Source: Latrodectus hesperus (taxonomy: Eukaryota; Arthropoda; Arachnida; Araneae; Theridiidae). Taken from it: a stretch of 64,000 nt of DNA. Within the stretch, counting starts at the first letter, position 1; the number at the start of each line of letters is the position of its first letter. Shown one piece after another: positions 1 through 14,405 of this stretch. A model generated the notes under the pieces. That model was not told the origin of the DNA. It did no database searches and saw only the letters and a program-made list of their open reading frames with translations. Both the position numbers and the translations under genes were made by a program. The DNA is taken from NCBI GenBank assembly GCA_037975125.1, contig CM075850.1, positions 124,395,557 to 124,459,556 of the forward strand, given 5' to 3'.

Positions 1-600
1 CATATTGAAAAGTAGATTTTAAGCTGTATATTTTTAATCATATTTTTCCCATAATGTCCAATTTAAATACAATTTATTGTAACTAACCCTCATTTTTATG
101 TCTCTAATAAATAAATTAGATAAGTGAACTTTCTGTATTTATTTTAACTATCTTTAAGTATTTTTTAATTAGGAAATATAAATTGTACGTAGTTATATAG
201 ATCAATTTAATTTTCTTACAACACTTCTTACCATGAATACAGGAAAAAATAAAACGATTGTTAAAAAACAACTGCTGTGATTTAAAATATGCAAGTATAT
301 TTTAAAAAAATCATTTGATAAAATTTTCTAATAAATTTTTCAGAATAAGTTAAGAAAAGTAAACATCTGTTTATTATTCTCGAAAAATATCTGAAATATT
401 GTTTTCTAAATATAGAATAGTAAACATATTCTAGCATACGTTATTTGTTTCCCTTCGCATGCTTATACTTTCCGACTATGGATTAAAAACTTTTCATTTC
501 CCAGGAAAGTTATTCGTTAAAAAGAAAGCTAAAAGATGAGTATATGTTTATATGAGGAGAGAGTGACAGGATCAGAAAGAGGGAATAACAGATAAAGAAA
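1..600. other. AT-rich non-coding stretch
   Basis: No coding exon, RNA gene or repeat is recognisable here. If the minus-strand first exon proposed at 651-1110 is real, this is the start of that gene's first intron. Confidence 0.4.
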
Positions 601-650
601 ATAACATGAAATTATGTATGAAAAGATGGAAATATTTAACTGCAACTTAC

Positions 651-1110
651 CTTTCTAAAATGCAGCGGGAGATTTTCCTCGCCAGAGAAAGGCCAGGGCA
701 TCCGTGTGAGTTAGCCTGTACCGAAAGCGTACGTTTTCTTGGAACAAAAATAATAAGACTCAGAAGTGAAAAGAGAAGAAAGCGAGGCGCAAACGGATCT
801 CCGGCGCGGACCGCTCAGGATTCCTTTGAAGCGTCCATCTTCTCCTATGCGGAAGGAGAAGTTGTAGCTGTAGTAAGGAGGGGGTGGGTAGGCAGCGCCG
901 TCTGCCGGCTAGATACTGTAACGGCTCATTTTCGGGAGATCGATCGCGTTCTCTACCCCCGCACTTTTACGGTCGCCCCTTCTAACTTCGATCGGCTTTG
1001 GAAAACGCCGCTTCAAACAAAATCGGCCGGAATGGAACGATTTTCTTCCCCTGAACTTCATCGGGGCGGACCGTGCGGGGGCGTATCGTTTGCTTTTTTA
1101 GAAGAGAAAA
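651..1110 (-). other. GC-rich island, probable minus-strand promoter and first exon
   Basis: About 450 bases are far richer in G+C and CpG than the surrounding sequence. On the minus strand the block ends at a strong splice donor: the exon would finish with AGAAAG at 651 and the intron begins GTAAGT at 650-645. Just before it a minus-strand ATG at 701-699 opens 17 codons that run without a stop to the donor (MPWPFSGEENLPLHFRK). They could be a first coding exon, or the whole block could be 5' UTR. The rest of the gene would lie left of the window. The plus-strand frame of 186 codons here (606-1166) has no homology I recognise and looks like a by-product of the low stop density. Transcription start is not determined. 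Confidence 0.45.
893..911 (-). promoter_or_regulatory. CTCF-like motif in the GC-rich island
   Basis: The plus strand reads CAGCGCCGTCTGCCGGCTA. It matches the reverse-complement CTCF core (GCGCC, two bases, CTG, two bases, GGC) at most informative positions. Its place in a putative promoter is suggestive, but a single motif match is weak evidence. Confidence 0.2.
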
Positions 1111-1169
1111 AGGTGCTTTTGGGCTACTCCGACATTGTTTGTTTGTTTGTTATTTTAAGTTTCTAAAAA

Positions 1170-1919
1170 TAGAATACCATTGTATTTTCATTTTAGCTAA
1201 AAATAAAATTTTTCTCTGATATTTTTTATTTATAAATTTTACAATTTCATTTATTATTTTTAAGTAGGAATTTTATATCAATAAGAAAGAACTGAATCAG
1301 ATATTTTAAATTTAAAAATATTTCCTTCTTCTTAAAAAAAAATTATTCGGTGTATTTTATAAAAGAAAAGCAATTACTGCCTATCATGTCAAGCAAGTAA
1401 TTCATTACAATTTTTTTAAAATTCGTCGAATGATGGAGAAAATATTAAATACTCTAAATTCAAATCAAAACAAATTTGATTTAAGAAAATTTTCAAAAAA
1501 AAAAACTTTCATAAAAATTTTATTTAAAAAAAATCAGTCTCACAAAATATTTAAAATTTATTATATAAAATTAAAATTTTGTAACAAATTATCTGATACT
1601 CTCTAAATTTTTTAATACTATTATCTAGATCTTTTCTGTTTTGAAAATTCTTCAAAAAGGATGTTTGTTTAGTAAAATATATTTTCATTTTTTGAGTACT
1701 ATCTTTTTAAATTTCTTCTTAGAAAAATATTTTAAACGGATGATATTTTTGTCCTTTGGGTTTGTACTTATTTTTTTATTTATTTATACTTTTTTTTATT
1801 TATTATTTATTTTTATTTATTTATTTATAAGGTATTATTTATACTTTGAGATTGTACTTATGATTAAAAGTTTTATAAATTTTTAATAAATTTAATAAAT
1901 TTTAAATGCATTTATTATA
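1170..1919. other. AT-rich non-coding stretch
   Basis: Homopolymeric A and T runs dominate. The 81-codon plus frame at 1641-1886 is almost entirely F, I, L and Y and is a composition artefact. Nothing else is seen. Confidence 0.5.
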
Positions 1920-1947
1920 AATATATATATATAATATATATATATAA

Positions 1948-2130
<183 letters not shown>

Positions 2131-2239
2131 TATAATATATGTGTCATAGCACTTAGTCTTGTAAAAAATGCTATAACTGTGTTATGATCTAGTTTTGTTC
2201 TTCTGAAGGTGGTTTCTGACATCTGCTATGATCGGGAAA

Positions 2240-2640
2240 CTATCATATGGGCCACTTGTTAACTAATAATTATGACCGCGGTGGCCTGGTTTGTTAAGAG
2301 TCATTCTCTTTATCGAAAAATAATAAGTTTAAATCACGATTTAACCACAGGTTCATCATGCTCATTAAAGGTGGCTGGAGCACATTCAATAGGTCGTAGT
2401 TGCAATGTCCTCCCCATAAAAGTAATCTTATGAGGGTGGCAGAGCTGTCTGCTAATTCCTTTCATATAAATTACGAAAACTGCCACTCGAATCTAACTTG
2501 TGGAACCCATCTATGGAACAGGGAAATCTGTTGGCGCAACAATAGTCAATGAAGATTCTCCACTTGCAGCTGTCTTTCCTCCCAATACATCACTGAGTAT
2601 ATTTCGAGCACTTATTGTTCTTAGAATTTATGTGAATTAT
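2240..2640. other. Unassigned moderately GC stretch, possible old SINE
   Basis: The sequence is less AT-rich than its flanks and contains a gcggtggcctggtttg segment like a decayed tRNA-type head. I could not align it convincingly to the other repeats in the window. No open frame is supported. Confidence 0.2.
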
Positions 2641-3158
2641 TAATTCATTCAAGTAAAGGAATCTAGAACGCAAATTCAGCAAATAAATTTATAAAATTCC
2701 CACTTCTATTATTTCTTTAAAAATGATTGATTTTTCACACTATAGCAGATACAGGCACTACAACAGATACATTATATATTAAATTTATAATTTATTAATG
2801 GCCTTCAGTGCGATGCATGTACATAGTTTTGAAGGGAAGATTATGATTTGAGAAATAATGATATTTATTAACTTAACTAATAACTTTATTTAAAGCACTA
2901 TTTTACACCACAAAATATGACAAAAATTAAAGACCTAATAAGCTCAAATGAAACGTAACGAATACAATTAATTATGAAAATATTGCAAAGAGATCTTAGG
3001 ATAAAACAAAATGATTCTAATTTTTATGAGTAAAATTTCGAAAAAAATATGCAAAGGAATTGCTGTTAATGCTTTCAAACTAGTTAAAATGCTGAAAAAT
3101 TTGCATAAATTATAAGGAAAATATTTCAAAAGGTTGAAAATAATATATACCATATAAT

Positions 3159-3161
<3 letters not shown>

Positions 3162-3233
<72 letters not shown>
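3162..3233. repeat. (AT)n microsatellite abutting a mariner-type element
   Basis: About 72 bp of pure AT repeat ends exactly at the TA that flanks the terminal inverted repeat starting at 3234. Mariner-family elements insert at TA, so the tract probably supplied the target. Confidence 0.95.
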
Positions 3234-3236
<3 letters not shown>

Positions 3237-4466
3237 GTTTAGCGAAATTAAACTTCCCGTTACTCAAGGGACCCTAAATGCCGTTCTACTCGTCGAAACA
3301 GAAAAATATTTGGACAATAGACACTTCGGACAATGAGCTTAAGATTTCTGAAATAAAAAAATAGTTTATAATATCGCCACCAGATGGCGATGTGGGCGAT
3401 CATTTTACAGCAACATATGCAAATGTCATGCAAAATAAAAGGAAAATGCTGCTCCTGATACAATCAGATGAGTATAGCAGAATGCCGACGTTGGTGGAGA
3501 GAGAACTTCTAGTCAAGCTTTACTACTACAACGGTGAGAATGCAGCGTCAGCTGTCAGAGAGTTTCGTCGTCTGAAGAAACAGCGATGTAGATCGATGTC
3601 GGATTGTGCTCTCAGAGACATGATGATGAAATTTGACCGTACAGGACAGTTTGTCGTTTTATCGGGAAGAGGAAGAAAAAAGGTTGACAGCACCATCGTA
3701 GAGGATGTTGCTACAGCGGTCGTGGTAGGCAGCAGTGAATCGCTTCACAGAATTGTCAATGTACCAACGATCTCACGTATTCTTGATATGCCTTACTCGA
3801 CTGTACGACATATCATGAGTAGAATTCTAAAATTTTACCCGTATAAGATTCAAGTGGTGCATCAATTAGAACGGCACGACCCGGAGATTCGCAAATCGGA
3901 GATCGTCCGATCTCATGCCTTGCAACCTCTAGCTATGTTGATTTTTGAAAAACAACATTTACCGGGAACCTTTGACAACTGTGTTCGATTTGAAGAACAT
4001 TATTCGCCGTCATGTTCAGAATTTTCATGTTGATTCTCTTCGGTAGAAAGCGTGATTTTCAGTATGGAGTGTGTTGTTGAACAAGATGGTTCTCATATTG
4101 AACACGTTTTTAAACACTGAGTCCACTCTCATCTCTTATGTATGTATGTATGCGTGTTTAGTAATGTCAATTAGAGAAGTTCTTTAAGTTTAATAAATTG
4201 CAAGCGCAATATTGTGCATCGTCCTTATTGCGTTCTTTTTCTGTAAACCAATGGTGCTTCATTGTTTTCGGATCTCAGCTTGTCCTTTTTTCATACTATA
4301 ACTCATAGCGCCATCTAGTAATGATGTTTTAAACTATTTTTTTTTTATTTCAGAAATCTTGATTGCATTGTTCGAAGTGTTTATTGTCCAAATATTTTTC
4401 CGTTTCGACTAGTAGAATGGCCTCCAGGGTCCCTTGAGTAGCGGAAGTTTAATTTCACTAGCCCTG
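3234..4466 (+). mobile_element. Internally deleted mariner-type transposon, long inverted repeats
   Basis: The left end starts CAGGTTTAGCGAAATTAAAC and the right end, reverse-complemented, starts CAGGGCTAGTGAAATTAAAC. The inverted repeats run roughly 140 bp (3234-3370 and about 4330-4466) with modest divergence. TA flanks both ends (3232-3233 and 4467-4468). The element is about 1.23 kb and carries only a partial transposase, so it is non-autonomous. Both inverted repeats border a CGCCA(C/T)C-AGATGGCG-like motif. Confidence 0.85.
3427..4033 (+). pseudogene. Mariner-type transposase N-terminal fragment (helix-turn-helix)
   Basis: From the ATG at 3427 the frame reads through a region typical of the N-terminal DNA-binding part of this transposase group: VERELLVKLYYYNGENAASA, then a second helix-turn-helix around ISRILDMPYSTVRHIM and the family-typical YKIQVVHQL. 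After about residue 160 of the frame the protein changes character. The catalytic DDE/DDD region is missing, and a shifted frame near 3985-4030 (IIRRHVQNF) resembles the extreme C-terminus. The likely explanation is an internal deletion with frameshift. No catalytic function can be expected; DNA binding to the inverted repeats is possible if it is translated. Confidence 0.75.
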
Positions 4467-4619
4467 TACGTATATATTATCCGGAAAGTAAATTTCTCAT
4501 GGCTCATAAAAAATTAAACATAATTACCTAGAAAGATTTGTTTCAAAAGATAAAAAATATTTCTCATTAACTACTCAACATAAAAATTATTGGAACTATA
4601 GCACGCGGGATTACTTTTT

Positions 4620-4829
4620 GTGTACTCCACTATCAAAGAAGTCTGCCCCTTGGGAATGGACCCAACATGCCACAGCTGTCTGCACGTCATCATCTATGGG
4701 GAAGGGATACCAGAACAGGAATTACTTCAGGTGCAAGAACAGAGAGATGCTGTTGAGAATATGATAGAAACTGTAAAGTGGATAGGTCAAACACTTCCCA
4801 ATGAAAATTCGAATCAGATTTATGTGTAA
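4620..4829 (+). other. Unassigned open frame of 69 codons
   Basis: A plus-strand frame between two mariner remnants (opening with TTG, not ATG) contains CPLGMDPTCHSCLHVIIYGE followed by a hydrophilic Glu/Gln-rich part. It has higher GC than its flanks but no start context, splice sites or family I recognise. It could be a remnant of another repeat or a stray exon. Confidence 0.15.
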
Positions 4830-4879
4830 GTCACAGTATGAGGAGGTGCTTTGTTATGAAGTAATACAACACCAGTACT

Positions 4880-5400
4880 GAGCATTCCACGCTACTTGTT
4901 TTTAATGCCTTGTCACAAGCTCTTTAGAGTTGAGTAGTAAAGTTCAGAATTTACTGTTACAACTTTCGCGCGGCAAAATTTCCATGAGTAGAAAATCTTT
5001 CCTGCCCCAGAGGACCGTGTTCATTAACTTCTGTGTGGATACAGTCTGCTAGACTTTAGTCCCGATCACAAAGATCCACTGACACGCTAATTCATTGACT
5101 GTTGCTTGGTTATAGGTTTAAAGTGAGCAACCCACGTCTCATCACCTGTAACGATTTAAACGAGATACTCGTCACCTACATTGTGGTGTCGTTGCAGAAA
5201 AGTTAATGCAGCTCCAATGCGCTTCGTTTTTTCGAATGTAACCTCTTCGGCACCTAGATGACGGATAATTTCAGGAACAAAAGATGATTCGTGATGACTT
5301 CCTGCACCACAATTTGAAATATTCTCTGAAAATGGCTACTGTGTTCAATAATCGTAAAGCACTATTCTGTAGAATGCACTGCCAAACCTGCTTCACAAGG
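4880..5400 (-). pseudogene. Mariner transposase relic (catalytic core), minus strand
   Basis: Read on the minus strand from about 5400, the frame gives FLQRHHNVGDEYLV, stop, IVTGDETWVAHF, KPITKQQSMN, then TQKLMNTVLWGRKDFLLMEI. This is the first catalytic Asp region (GDETW) and following strand of mariner transposases. Several stops interrupt it, and the N-terminal domain and the downstream second and third catalytic positions are not recognisable. An inactive old copy. Confidence 0.75.
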
Positions 5401-5429
5401 CCGTCATCGATCCCACTAAATACTATATA

Positions 5430-8150
5430 TATTGTATTTAGTGGGGACAAATATTCTTAGTTTAGAAGAAATTCGGCTTAAATTTCATCATTACCATAAA
5501 AATAATGATAGAATATCGAAAGATGATAAAACAATTAAAAATTATTAGAAAAAAAACAGTGACCGAGAATTTATTTGTTATGTAATAAAATGCATTCAAA
5601 AATAACCCAATCACACCGAAACATTTTTTTAAATGTACTTTTTTCTCTCAATTTAAAAAAATCAATAATAATGCTTAAGAAAATGCAGTTTATATTAATT
5701 TATTTCAGAAGTACTATAAAATTACTTTTCGGAATGAATCAAATACATAAGAAGTACTTTTATGTTTAAAAGCATTACAACAATTTTTAAGAAATGCAAG
5801 AACCTCAGAAATTCATCATAGTCAATGAAAGAAAAGTGAGGAAATATTTTTATCAGAGACGTATGCCTAAAATTTTCTGCCATCGGCGCAAATATTTTCT
5901 TAAATTGAAAATATTATTCACGAAATGTTGAAATATTTTGAATTAATTACGAAATATAATACTTGTTCTCTCAATAAAAAATAACAATTTATTCGAAATC
6001 CGACACAATTTAATAAAAAAACATTCTTATTGTAATTTAAAACTTGCCGCATTATCTTTATTAAGTTTAATTAGTTTAATTTTTGTGGTTTTTAAAACAT
6101 AGTAAAACAAACATACTTAAAGAGTTCAATAAATGTAGTTTTCTTTTATTAAATTAAATTTTGTTTTAATTAAGAGAAGGCAAATATTTTTTTGAAACAT
6201 TATCTTCGTAAATATACTATTTCCAAATTTAAAGGAAAAAAGATTTAAATGAAAATGTTATATTTTTGCGTTTATAGAAAAATTTTTATACAACATAATT
6301 AATTTACGCTAGTGTCTTAAAAATTGGAGAACAAACTCTGCAAATCGGAATGTATTTTTTTTCTACTTTTAATGAATCAAAATCCTAAGAATATTTTCAG
6401 TCATTTCATAGTAATTATTTTTTTTAATTATAATTCTGTTTAATTGTCATCAACCCTGTGAAGTTGGAGAACCCACTAGAGGGCGTTGTTTGTCTGATAA
6501 CATATTTATAAAAGTTGCTCCTCTTGTTTTCGCTGAAGATGAGGAATCTGAGATGCAGAATATGCCTGGCGACGAGAGTAATAATTCGTTTAATGTTCAC
6601 ACACAAACAAATATATTAAATCAATTTTGGTATTTTTGATTATTCTATTTAGTTTATGCATGTGTTTGTAAAATTAAAATTCTAACAGACCAGCTAGATT
6701 TTGTGTTAATTTTCTCTCAACTATGCAGCCAACTAACGAGTTTAGCTGAACTCATAAAAAAGACATTTTTTTATTTCAAATAGTCTTTAGAACGATTAAT
6801 CAAAAAGTATTACTTGTGCATGCATTTATAACGGCTTCCTGAAAATACTATTAATTATCTGGACATTAATTATTTGGTTCACTAGGATTTTACTTTAGAA
6901 CGGCAAACTTACTAAAATTTGTAAATAATAATCTAACATAGTAAAATGCTTTTTTCATATTTTTATAAAACGTATTTCAATTCTATTTATGTAGAATAAT
7001 ATAAAACTCTAAATTTCAAAAAAACTATGAAAATTATAGTTTTTTTCTTGAAGACTATAAATACCAGTTTATTGATTCTAAGATCATAGTTTGCATCACT
7101 TTCAGCAAATATCTAGGTTAGAATTTTCTTTTCAGATGATTTTGAGACAAAGTTATTTTTAAAATGTCCATACAAAGTCACATTTTGATGATTTGTGAAT
7201 CAAAATATCACCAAAATAATAAAGATTCTGAGATTTATAAGATGAGCATGATGTTTTGAATTATGCACACTGAGGGGCGCTTCTGCCTCACTTACTGAGC
7301 TCTCTCTCTAAATATATATCCTTGTAAAGTTTAGTTTGCTAGTGTGGCAAGTTATCTTGAATGTATCTCTTTCTGGAAAATGGCGTATCTTATAATAACG
7401 TTTTTTTATGTAAATAATGATTGGATTTATTTGTTTTATAAATGTTAAGTTTATACGAATTGTAGTTTACTCAATGCACCAGGGCATTCTATATTGAACC
7501 TCAGTTACCCATGACATTTTTTACCTACAATATAAGATTAATAAAATTAATTTCTCGAATAAATTATTTATTTTAAAATAAATTTTATTTTTCTATTTAT
7601 TTAGTCATTGATGTACTGTTTAGATATTTTATTAACTTCAGCTTTTAATAGATAATTTATGGATGAAATATGATGTATTTGAAAGAACATTAAAAAATCT
7701 ACTGCTGGAACTTTATTATTATTTCTGTTGTGGTATATTTAGTTTAGTCCTCATAAACTTAGATAGCCTCTGCTTATTTATTTGAATTAATTTACTATAG
7801 CAAAATGTACTCAGATTATTTTAATTTTTAAATCAAACATGTTTTAAAATCATAAGCTCTTTCATGAATCAGCATTTTAAAAATGAACTTTATGAATAAA
7901 TTCATCTGTAATTAAATATTCATTTTAACTATCAATATTTTAAATGGTCACAAAATTGCATTACACTTTGAAATACAAATTCTCCATGCGAACCACATCT
8001 TCATACAATCATTGAATCTTAAAGTCATCATCAAATAATCTGATAAGAATTGGTTTGTACTTGAAGATTCTGAATGCTATAGCAGAAGATTCATACTACA
8101 GATGCTGTTAATAAACTTTGTATTAATTTTAATACCACAGGTCTGAAGTT
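5430..8150. other. AT-rich non-coding stretch
   Basis: No gene or repeat family is recognised. Open frames of about 60 codons occur at chance level. One CTCF-like motif is noted separately at 6473-6485. Confidence 0.4.
6473..6485 (+). promoter_or_regulatory. CTCF-like core motif
   Basis: CCACTAGAGGGCG matches the conserved CTCF core closely. It lies in otherwise AT-rich sequence with no adjacent gene. Confidence 0.3.
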
Positions 8151-8169
8151 TTGTTCTCGGGATATTCAG

Positions 8170-8368
8170 GGTCGATTCAGCCTTTTAGTCAGTGGGTCAA
8201 TAAACTTAGTCCTAAGCATGAGTGGGAACTAAACATTACTTTCACATTAGGCTGATCACCTCTCAGAGACATATCTTTCACTGCCCATAGTACTCCGTCA
8301 CGAAAACAGATAAGGGCACTATTGGCCTTAGCCCATGGAATTCAGTAGTAGTGCCATAGAATTTAGTT
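8170..8368 (-). mobile_element. Dispersed 200-bp repeat, family B, diverged copy
   Basis: The reverse complement aligns along its whole length with the plus-strand copies at 18124-18326 and 56142-56345 (shared landmarks: CTATGGCAC, CCTAATGTGA, TTTAGTTCCCA, TTGACCCACTGA). It is the most decayed of the three. It has no tRNA head and no open frame. Likely a SINE or the end of a larger element. Confidence 0.75.
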
Positions 8369-8639
8369 TAATTTTAACATGTTTCATTATAACAGCTCCT
8401 TGGTTTCTATCTCACTGCTGTATCTATGTTTAAGAACATAACACAAAACTAAAAATTATGTTTCTTGTGACTTATGCAATTATTTCCTCTAAGATAAACT
8501 TATTTGCCCTTAGCCGTTGCTGACATTACTGAGATTCTTCCATTTTTTTTTTTTTTTATGTTCAGCAATTGTTATCTATAAATCTTAAAATTCTTCACGA
8601 CGCAATCGCTCCATCACTACATAAGCTGAAACCTAAATT

Positions 8640-8990
8640 TTTTTCCAGTAGCTTTAATGGGCAGAGCAACTTTGGCTCATACCTTCAACACTTATCCATT
8701 TGCCATATTGTGACAGTATAAAGCGTAACCACGCAGTCTACAATGTCTTCAAGAGTTCTTTTGATTAAACTGCTTGTTCTCTTAATGATCTATCCCCAAT
8801 CCTAATCATATGATCCTGCTTGTACCATAGCTAGTCCGAGATGTACCACTCGCTGCTAAAGTAGAGCAACTTTGTCAGTAATTGGAAGCCGCACTGACTG
8901 CTATATCTCAGGAATATGTGCAAAATTTCTTTGATTCTATGTCAAGTGATTTTGTCCCCCTCGACACTTAACAAGAGGCTGTAACTTCAA
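8640..8990 (+). pseudogene. Possible Tc1-like transposase C-terminal relic
   Basis: A broken plus-strand frame near 8850-8960 reads LEAALTAISQEYVQNFFDSM. This resembles the C-terminus of Tc1 transposases, where a W/I-x-x-I-S/P-Q-E-x-I-x-N-L-I-D-S-M pattern is typical. Stops interrupt both sides and no catalytic motif is seen. Confidence 0.35.
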
Positions 8991-10923
8991 TCATCTTATC
9001 TGTATATAATGTTCTATCTATAGAATAAATTCTACTTTAATAACCTTAATCATTCTTTGTGTTGCATTTGAAGCCGCCAGAAAAATATTAGTTATAATCT
9101 TTGACATTAACTGTTAAAATTTTCAAACCCCATTGTATACTTTATGTTTTTCTCTTTTAATCAAATAATAATAACTGTCTACTAATACTATAACTTTTAA
9201 AGTGTTTGCACCATATTTCTGTTAGCACCAAAAATTGTTTTGGTATATTGTTAATATACCTGTTCATTACATGAGTTTTTCCAAAATCTATCGTGTTTAA
9301 GATTTTAGCGTTCCTTGAAAAATATGGTAGATGCATATGACTCACATAGAATCAATCAATCAAATGTCAATCATTTTATGTGAAAGGTTTTCGGCTTTAC
9401 TTCATATAAAATAGAAAACTTTTAAATAAATGGACTCTTATCTTAATTTTTTAAAAAGTGAATTATTGAAAAGTATTTAATATAATATATGAATGCCTAT
9501 ATTCTATATTTTTTAATATATTGAACATTTTTATTCCCATAATATTATTTTAAACAATACTTCAAATTTCAAATTAAGCGTTATTTAATTGATTTTTTCC
9601 CTTTAAGTAGAAAATAAATTTGAATTTAAATACTAATTTTATAATAATAATGCATATATACTGTAAAATACTAGTAAAAATTGTACATAAAAGAATTCAA
9701 ATTCATAATACAAATACTCTTCTTTATACTAAAAACATTCTTTCAATTCTGTATAAAATATTATTAAATCTTTAGTAAAGCAATGTAAATATTATATAAA
9801 ATAAGACTTAAATATCCTATATACAATGCAATAAAACTTTCGAAGCTAATTTTATTATTCTTAAATACCCTTACTGAAATTAAAAAAGAAAAGCTTTTTA
9901 AAACACCTTTTACTTTGTTTAAGTCTCACCTTTACTGAAACATTAATTAACCTTCTTTTAGCAACATATAAATTAATTCTCACATTTATTTCATTAACTT
10001 TAAAAATTTGCTAATTGATAATTGCAATTATTTTATCTCATACGGCACGAAAAATAGTATTAAATTGGTGATACCAGAAAGAATTTTGCCCCTCGAAAAC
10101 AAATTCAATTAAATTTTCCTCTTTTTTCTCCCATGGAATCATATTAAAATTGAAAAATGCACGCCAAGTTCTTGGTAATATCCATTATTTGAATTCAATT
10201 TCATTTTGTTCAGAACTCTTTTCGGAAGTTGTTCCATCAGCGAAAACCTATCACGCTCTCTGTTGGGTGGGAGAGTTTTTCATCAATATCGCAGCAGGTG
10301 TTGGACATCTAAACCCGAGATGACGTGCTAAGGAGAAAGCAGGCGGCAAAGCCCCCAACTAATCATATTCTACGTTGAGTTTATTTTCAGTTAATGAAGC
10401 AGCTGAAGGAAAGGTTCGAATCAATCATCGGAACATACTTCTCTCCCTCCATTCTCAGCTACAAGAAACAAAAATATCACGGATATAGGACATGCATTCT
10501 TCATTCGGAAATTCACAAGCGATATATTTCATTGAAATGTTGATTTTCATGCTTCCTGGTAATGTTTGGAAAGCTCGTTGTTCAGAAATATGTTTAGTAT
10601 TGGGAAAAAATGATTTATGTGAAATCTATCCGAATTAATCATTTACATATATTTCAATTATGATACAGTATGTAATGATAAATAAGTTTTACTCATTAAA
10701 ATAATATTTATCTCAAATGTGATTATTATATACAGCTTGAATTTATTGAATCAAAAATAGGCCGCACAAAATAAAACAATTTTATAACAGGAAAAGGAAT
10801 TTAAAATGTGTGTACTTAAATATGAATTAATTTACTTCTTATACATAAATATTTAACAAAATTTATAGTAAAAAAGTAAACAATATAAACCATAAATGAA
10901 TAAGACACACACACACACATATA
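8991..10923. other. AT-rich stretch with one higher-GC block
   Basis: No gene recognised. A block at about 10240-10490 is clearly less AT-rich than its flanks and contains a run of purine-rich and CpG-containing sequence (gatgacgtgctaagg). It could be a regulatory element or a decayed repeat; no open frame or splice site decides. Confidence 0.3.
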
Positions 10924-12050
<1,127 letters not shown>

Positions 12051-12054
12051 ACAT

Positions 12055-12949
12055 ATTTTGTATGGTATTAGTAGATTAATCCGTTAGCTTTTATAGGCCT
12101 GAATTTCCAGTGAAAAATGCATATTTAGTTAACGAGGAAAAGTTGAGATTTGTAAATATGATATTTATAATATCTATCAATGATATTTACTTATAGTTTT
12201 AATTTGTAATATTTTAATTATTGCTTTTTAATGACGCTATTTTTTTTATTTATTAAGTGTGTCATTTAGTTTTGTTCAAAATGCTGTTTCAGTACCCGAA
12301 TAGAGGTTTCATGTGCAGTTCAGCTAAAAACAAATAGAATGAGATGTGAAAGGATTGAAAATTTTCTTTTATAACAAAGTAGTTAAATACTGAAGTTGGA
12401 AACATCCTTGCTCGCTTTGCATATACTCAGCGTACTGATAAAAGTGTAAAAACACGCTCGATGTAGTTAACCAAAATCATATCTTCTTTAAAAATTGAGA
12501 AAATAGCCAATATTGTTGTATTTTTTATTAAAAAATTGAACTGCAAGAATATGAAAAACTGCAGTTGCATCAAATTTCATGCATATTTTTCTCTTCTCTA
12601 GTGATTAAGTTTGATGAAAATTTTAAAATGGGGTAAAGAAACATCCACCTCCATTTTTCAAATGAGAAAAATTCCAAAATGATGAAAAATTGCTTAAATT
12701 AATTACACACACACAAGTGCTATAATTTTAATAATAACTTTTATTTTAATAAATAATTTCGTGAGTAATAAAACGATTTAAGGGGAAATTAATATCGGAA
12801 AATAATATAATAAAGTTCCAAAAATATTTTAATCATATATGATTTTTGTACCACTTATTACTTAGGCAATTTCCTTATTAGTTAAAGTGTGTTGTATAGA
12901 GATATAAATATCCTACTGTGACCATTTCTGCCAGTTAAAGACATTAAAA
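12055..12949. other. AT-rich non-coding stretch
   Basis: No gene, RNA or repeat recognised. Confidence 0.4.
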
Positions 12950-13052
12950 GCAGTAGGATACTATCTAAAACAAATAAACAATACCGTCACGAGGTTGACA
13001 CCTGAGCTCGCAGTTTCCTTTCTATACCACCACAGTCATATTAAATATTACG
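12950..13052 (-). mobile_element. Fragment of SINE-like family C, minus strand
   Basis: The reverse complement (GACTGTGGTG, then GAAAGGAAACTGCGAGCTC and GGTGTCAACCTCGTGAC) aligns with 16160-16225 on the plus strand. Only the body is present. Confidence 0.55.
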
Positions 13053-13059
13053 AAATTTC

Positions 13060-14400
13060 TAACAATCAAAGGGTCTTTCTGCACAATGGTTTCTAGCTAA
13101 TTAAGTTTCTGAACTTACCACCTTCGGAATTCAATATAGCAACCATTCTTTATAATGTGACCATGCCCTCAGATTTTTCTTTGGGGGGGGGGAGAATAGT
13201 AAAAAGAATCACTGAAAAGCTGATTTTCACATTTCTTATTTTATTTTCCTTTATATTGCATGAATTCCTGATTATCATAATATAAGAAGAGATAAAATTT
13301 TTATATCACTCATTTTTACTTGATTGTTTTGATCATAAATTTAGAAATTAAACACGACTAATTCCAACAAAATTGTCCCTTTTCAGAATATCAGTCAATT
13401 TGACTAAGTATATCGAATGAAAAACTAATGAATAAAATTTATTTCGTGAAGGTTATTTAAATGTAGTTTTTGTAATTTAAGAATTTCATAATTATAGTCC
13501 CATTTTTAAGAATGTAGAAACAGTGGATTTTGAAATTTTAAATTTAAGAATAAAATAGTTCTTCTAATAAAGTAAGATTAATTCTGTTAATTAATTTATT
13601 TCTTTTATTTTTTCCAAATTTATTAAATACATTGATTACTGAACTTAATCATTAAAAAAACAATTAAGCTATTTTTTTTTTATCAAACAACGAAGTTTCA
13701 TTTCATAAAGCTATTTCAGTTACATAACCTCTGCATTTCATTTGTTGTTCATTAAAAAAGCACAAAAAATATTCTGATTTAAAAGATGAATTCATAAATT
13801 GATCCTTATTTCACGTAAATAGCAAGCTTCTATAAACATTTGGAGAGTTCCATTTCTTTGCTTCTAAAAAAATATTTTTTGAAAAAATCATTTCTTTTAA
13901 TTATAATGTTATTCTAAAAACAGAAAATAGCAAATTTTTTTTTATAATAAATGACTTATAATTCTTTTAAACTACTTTTGGCTAAAAAAAAATCCAAAAG
14001 GCAAATATTCAGAGAAAGATTTTCCTAATTGTTTTTCCTGTATTCGTAAAATCGGGAAACTTTAATTTGAGAAAAGGAATAGGAACTTTACATAATTACT
14101 TCTTTGGTTCAAGCTTAAATCCTTTGTTCGATCAATTCTGTAGAAAAGGAACATTTCCCAAGTACATCTGCACTCCAATTAAAGATTGTTTAGAAATGAA
14201 ATATATTCTTTTGCGTATCAATGGTTTTATATCTAACAATAAAGGATAAATAGCTTAATAAATAGGAATAATTTATTAAAAAATTTCTACTTTGATAATA
14301 AGTCGTCTTTAAGTATAGTTTAAAATAAACATACCTAACTTTTGATCAATTTAAAATTCTTATATTTTTCCTGTATTTGAACTACCAGAAATATGAATCA
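13060..14400. other. AT-rich non-coding stretch
   Basis: No gene recognised. A 10-base G run lies near 13184-13193. The 60-codon frame at 14067 has no supporting signal. Confidence 0.4.
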
Positions 14401-14405
14401 AAGTA

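Noticed and set aside
606..1166. 186-codon plus-strand frame in the GC-rich block.
   Set aside because: Arginine- and serine-rich with no motif; the clear splice donor is on the opposite strand, and low stop density explains the length.
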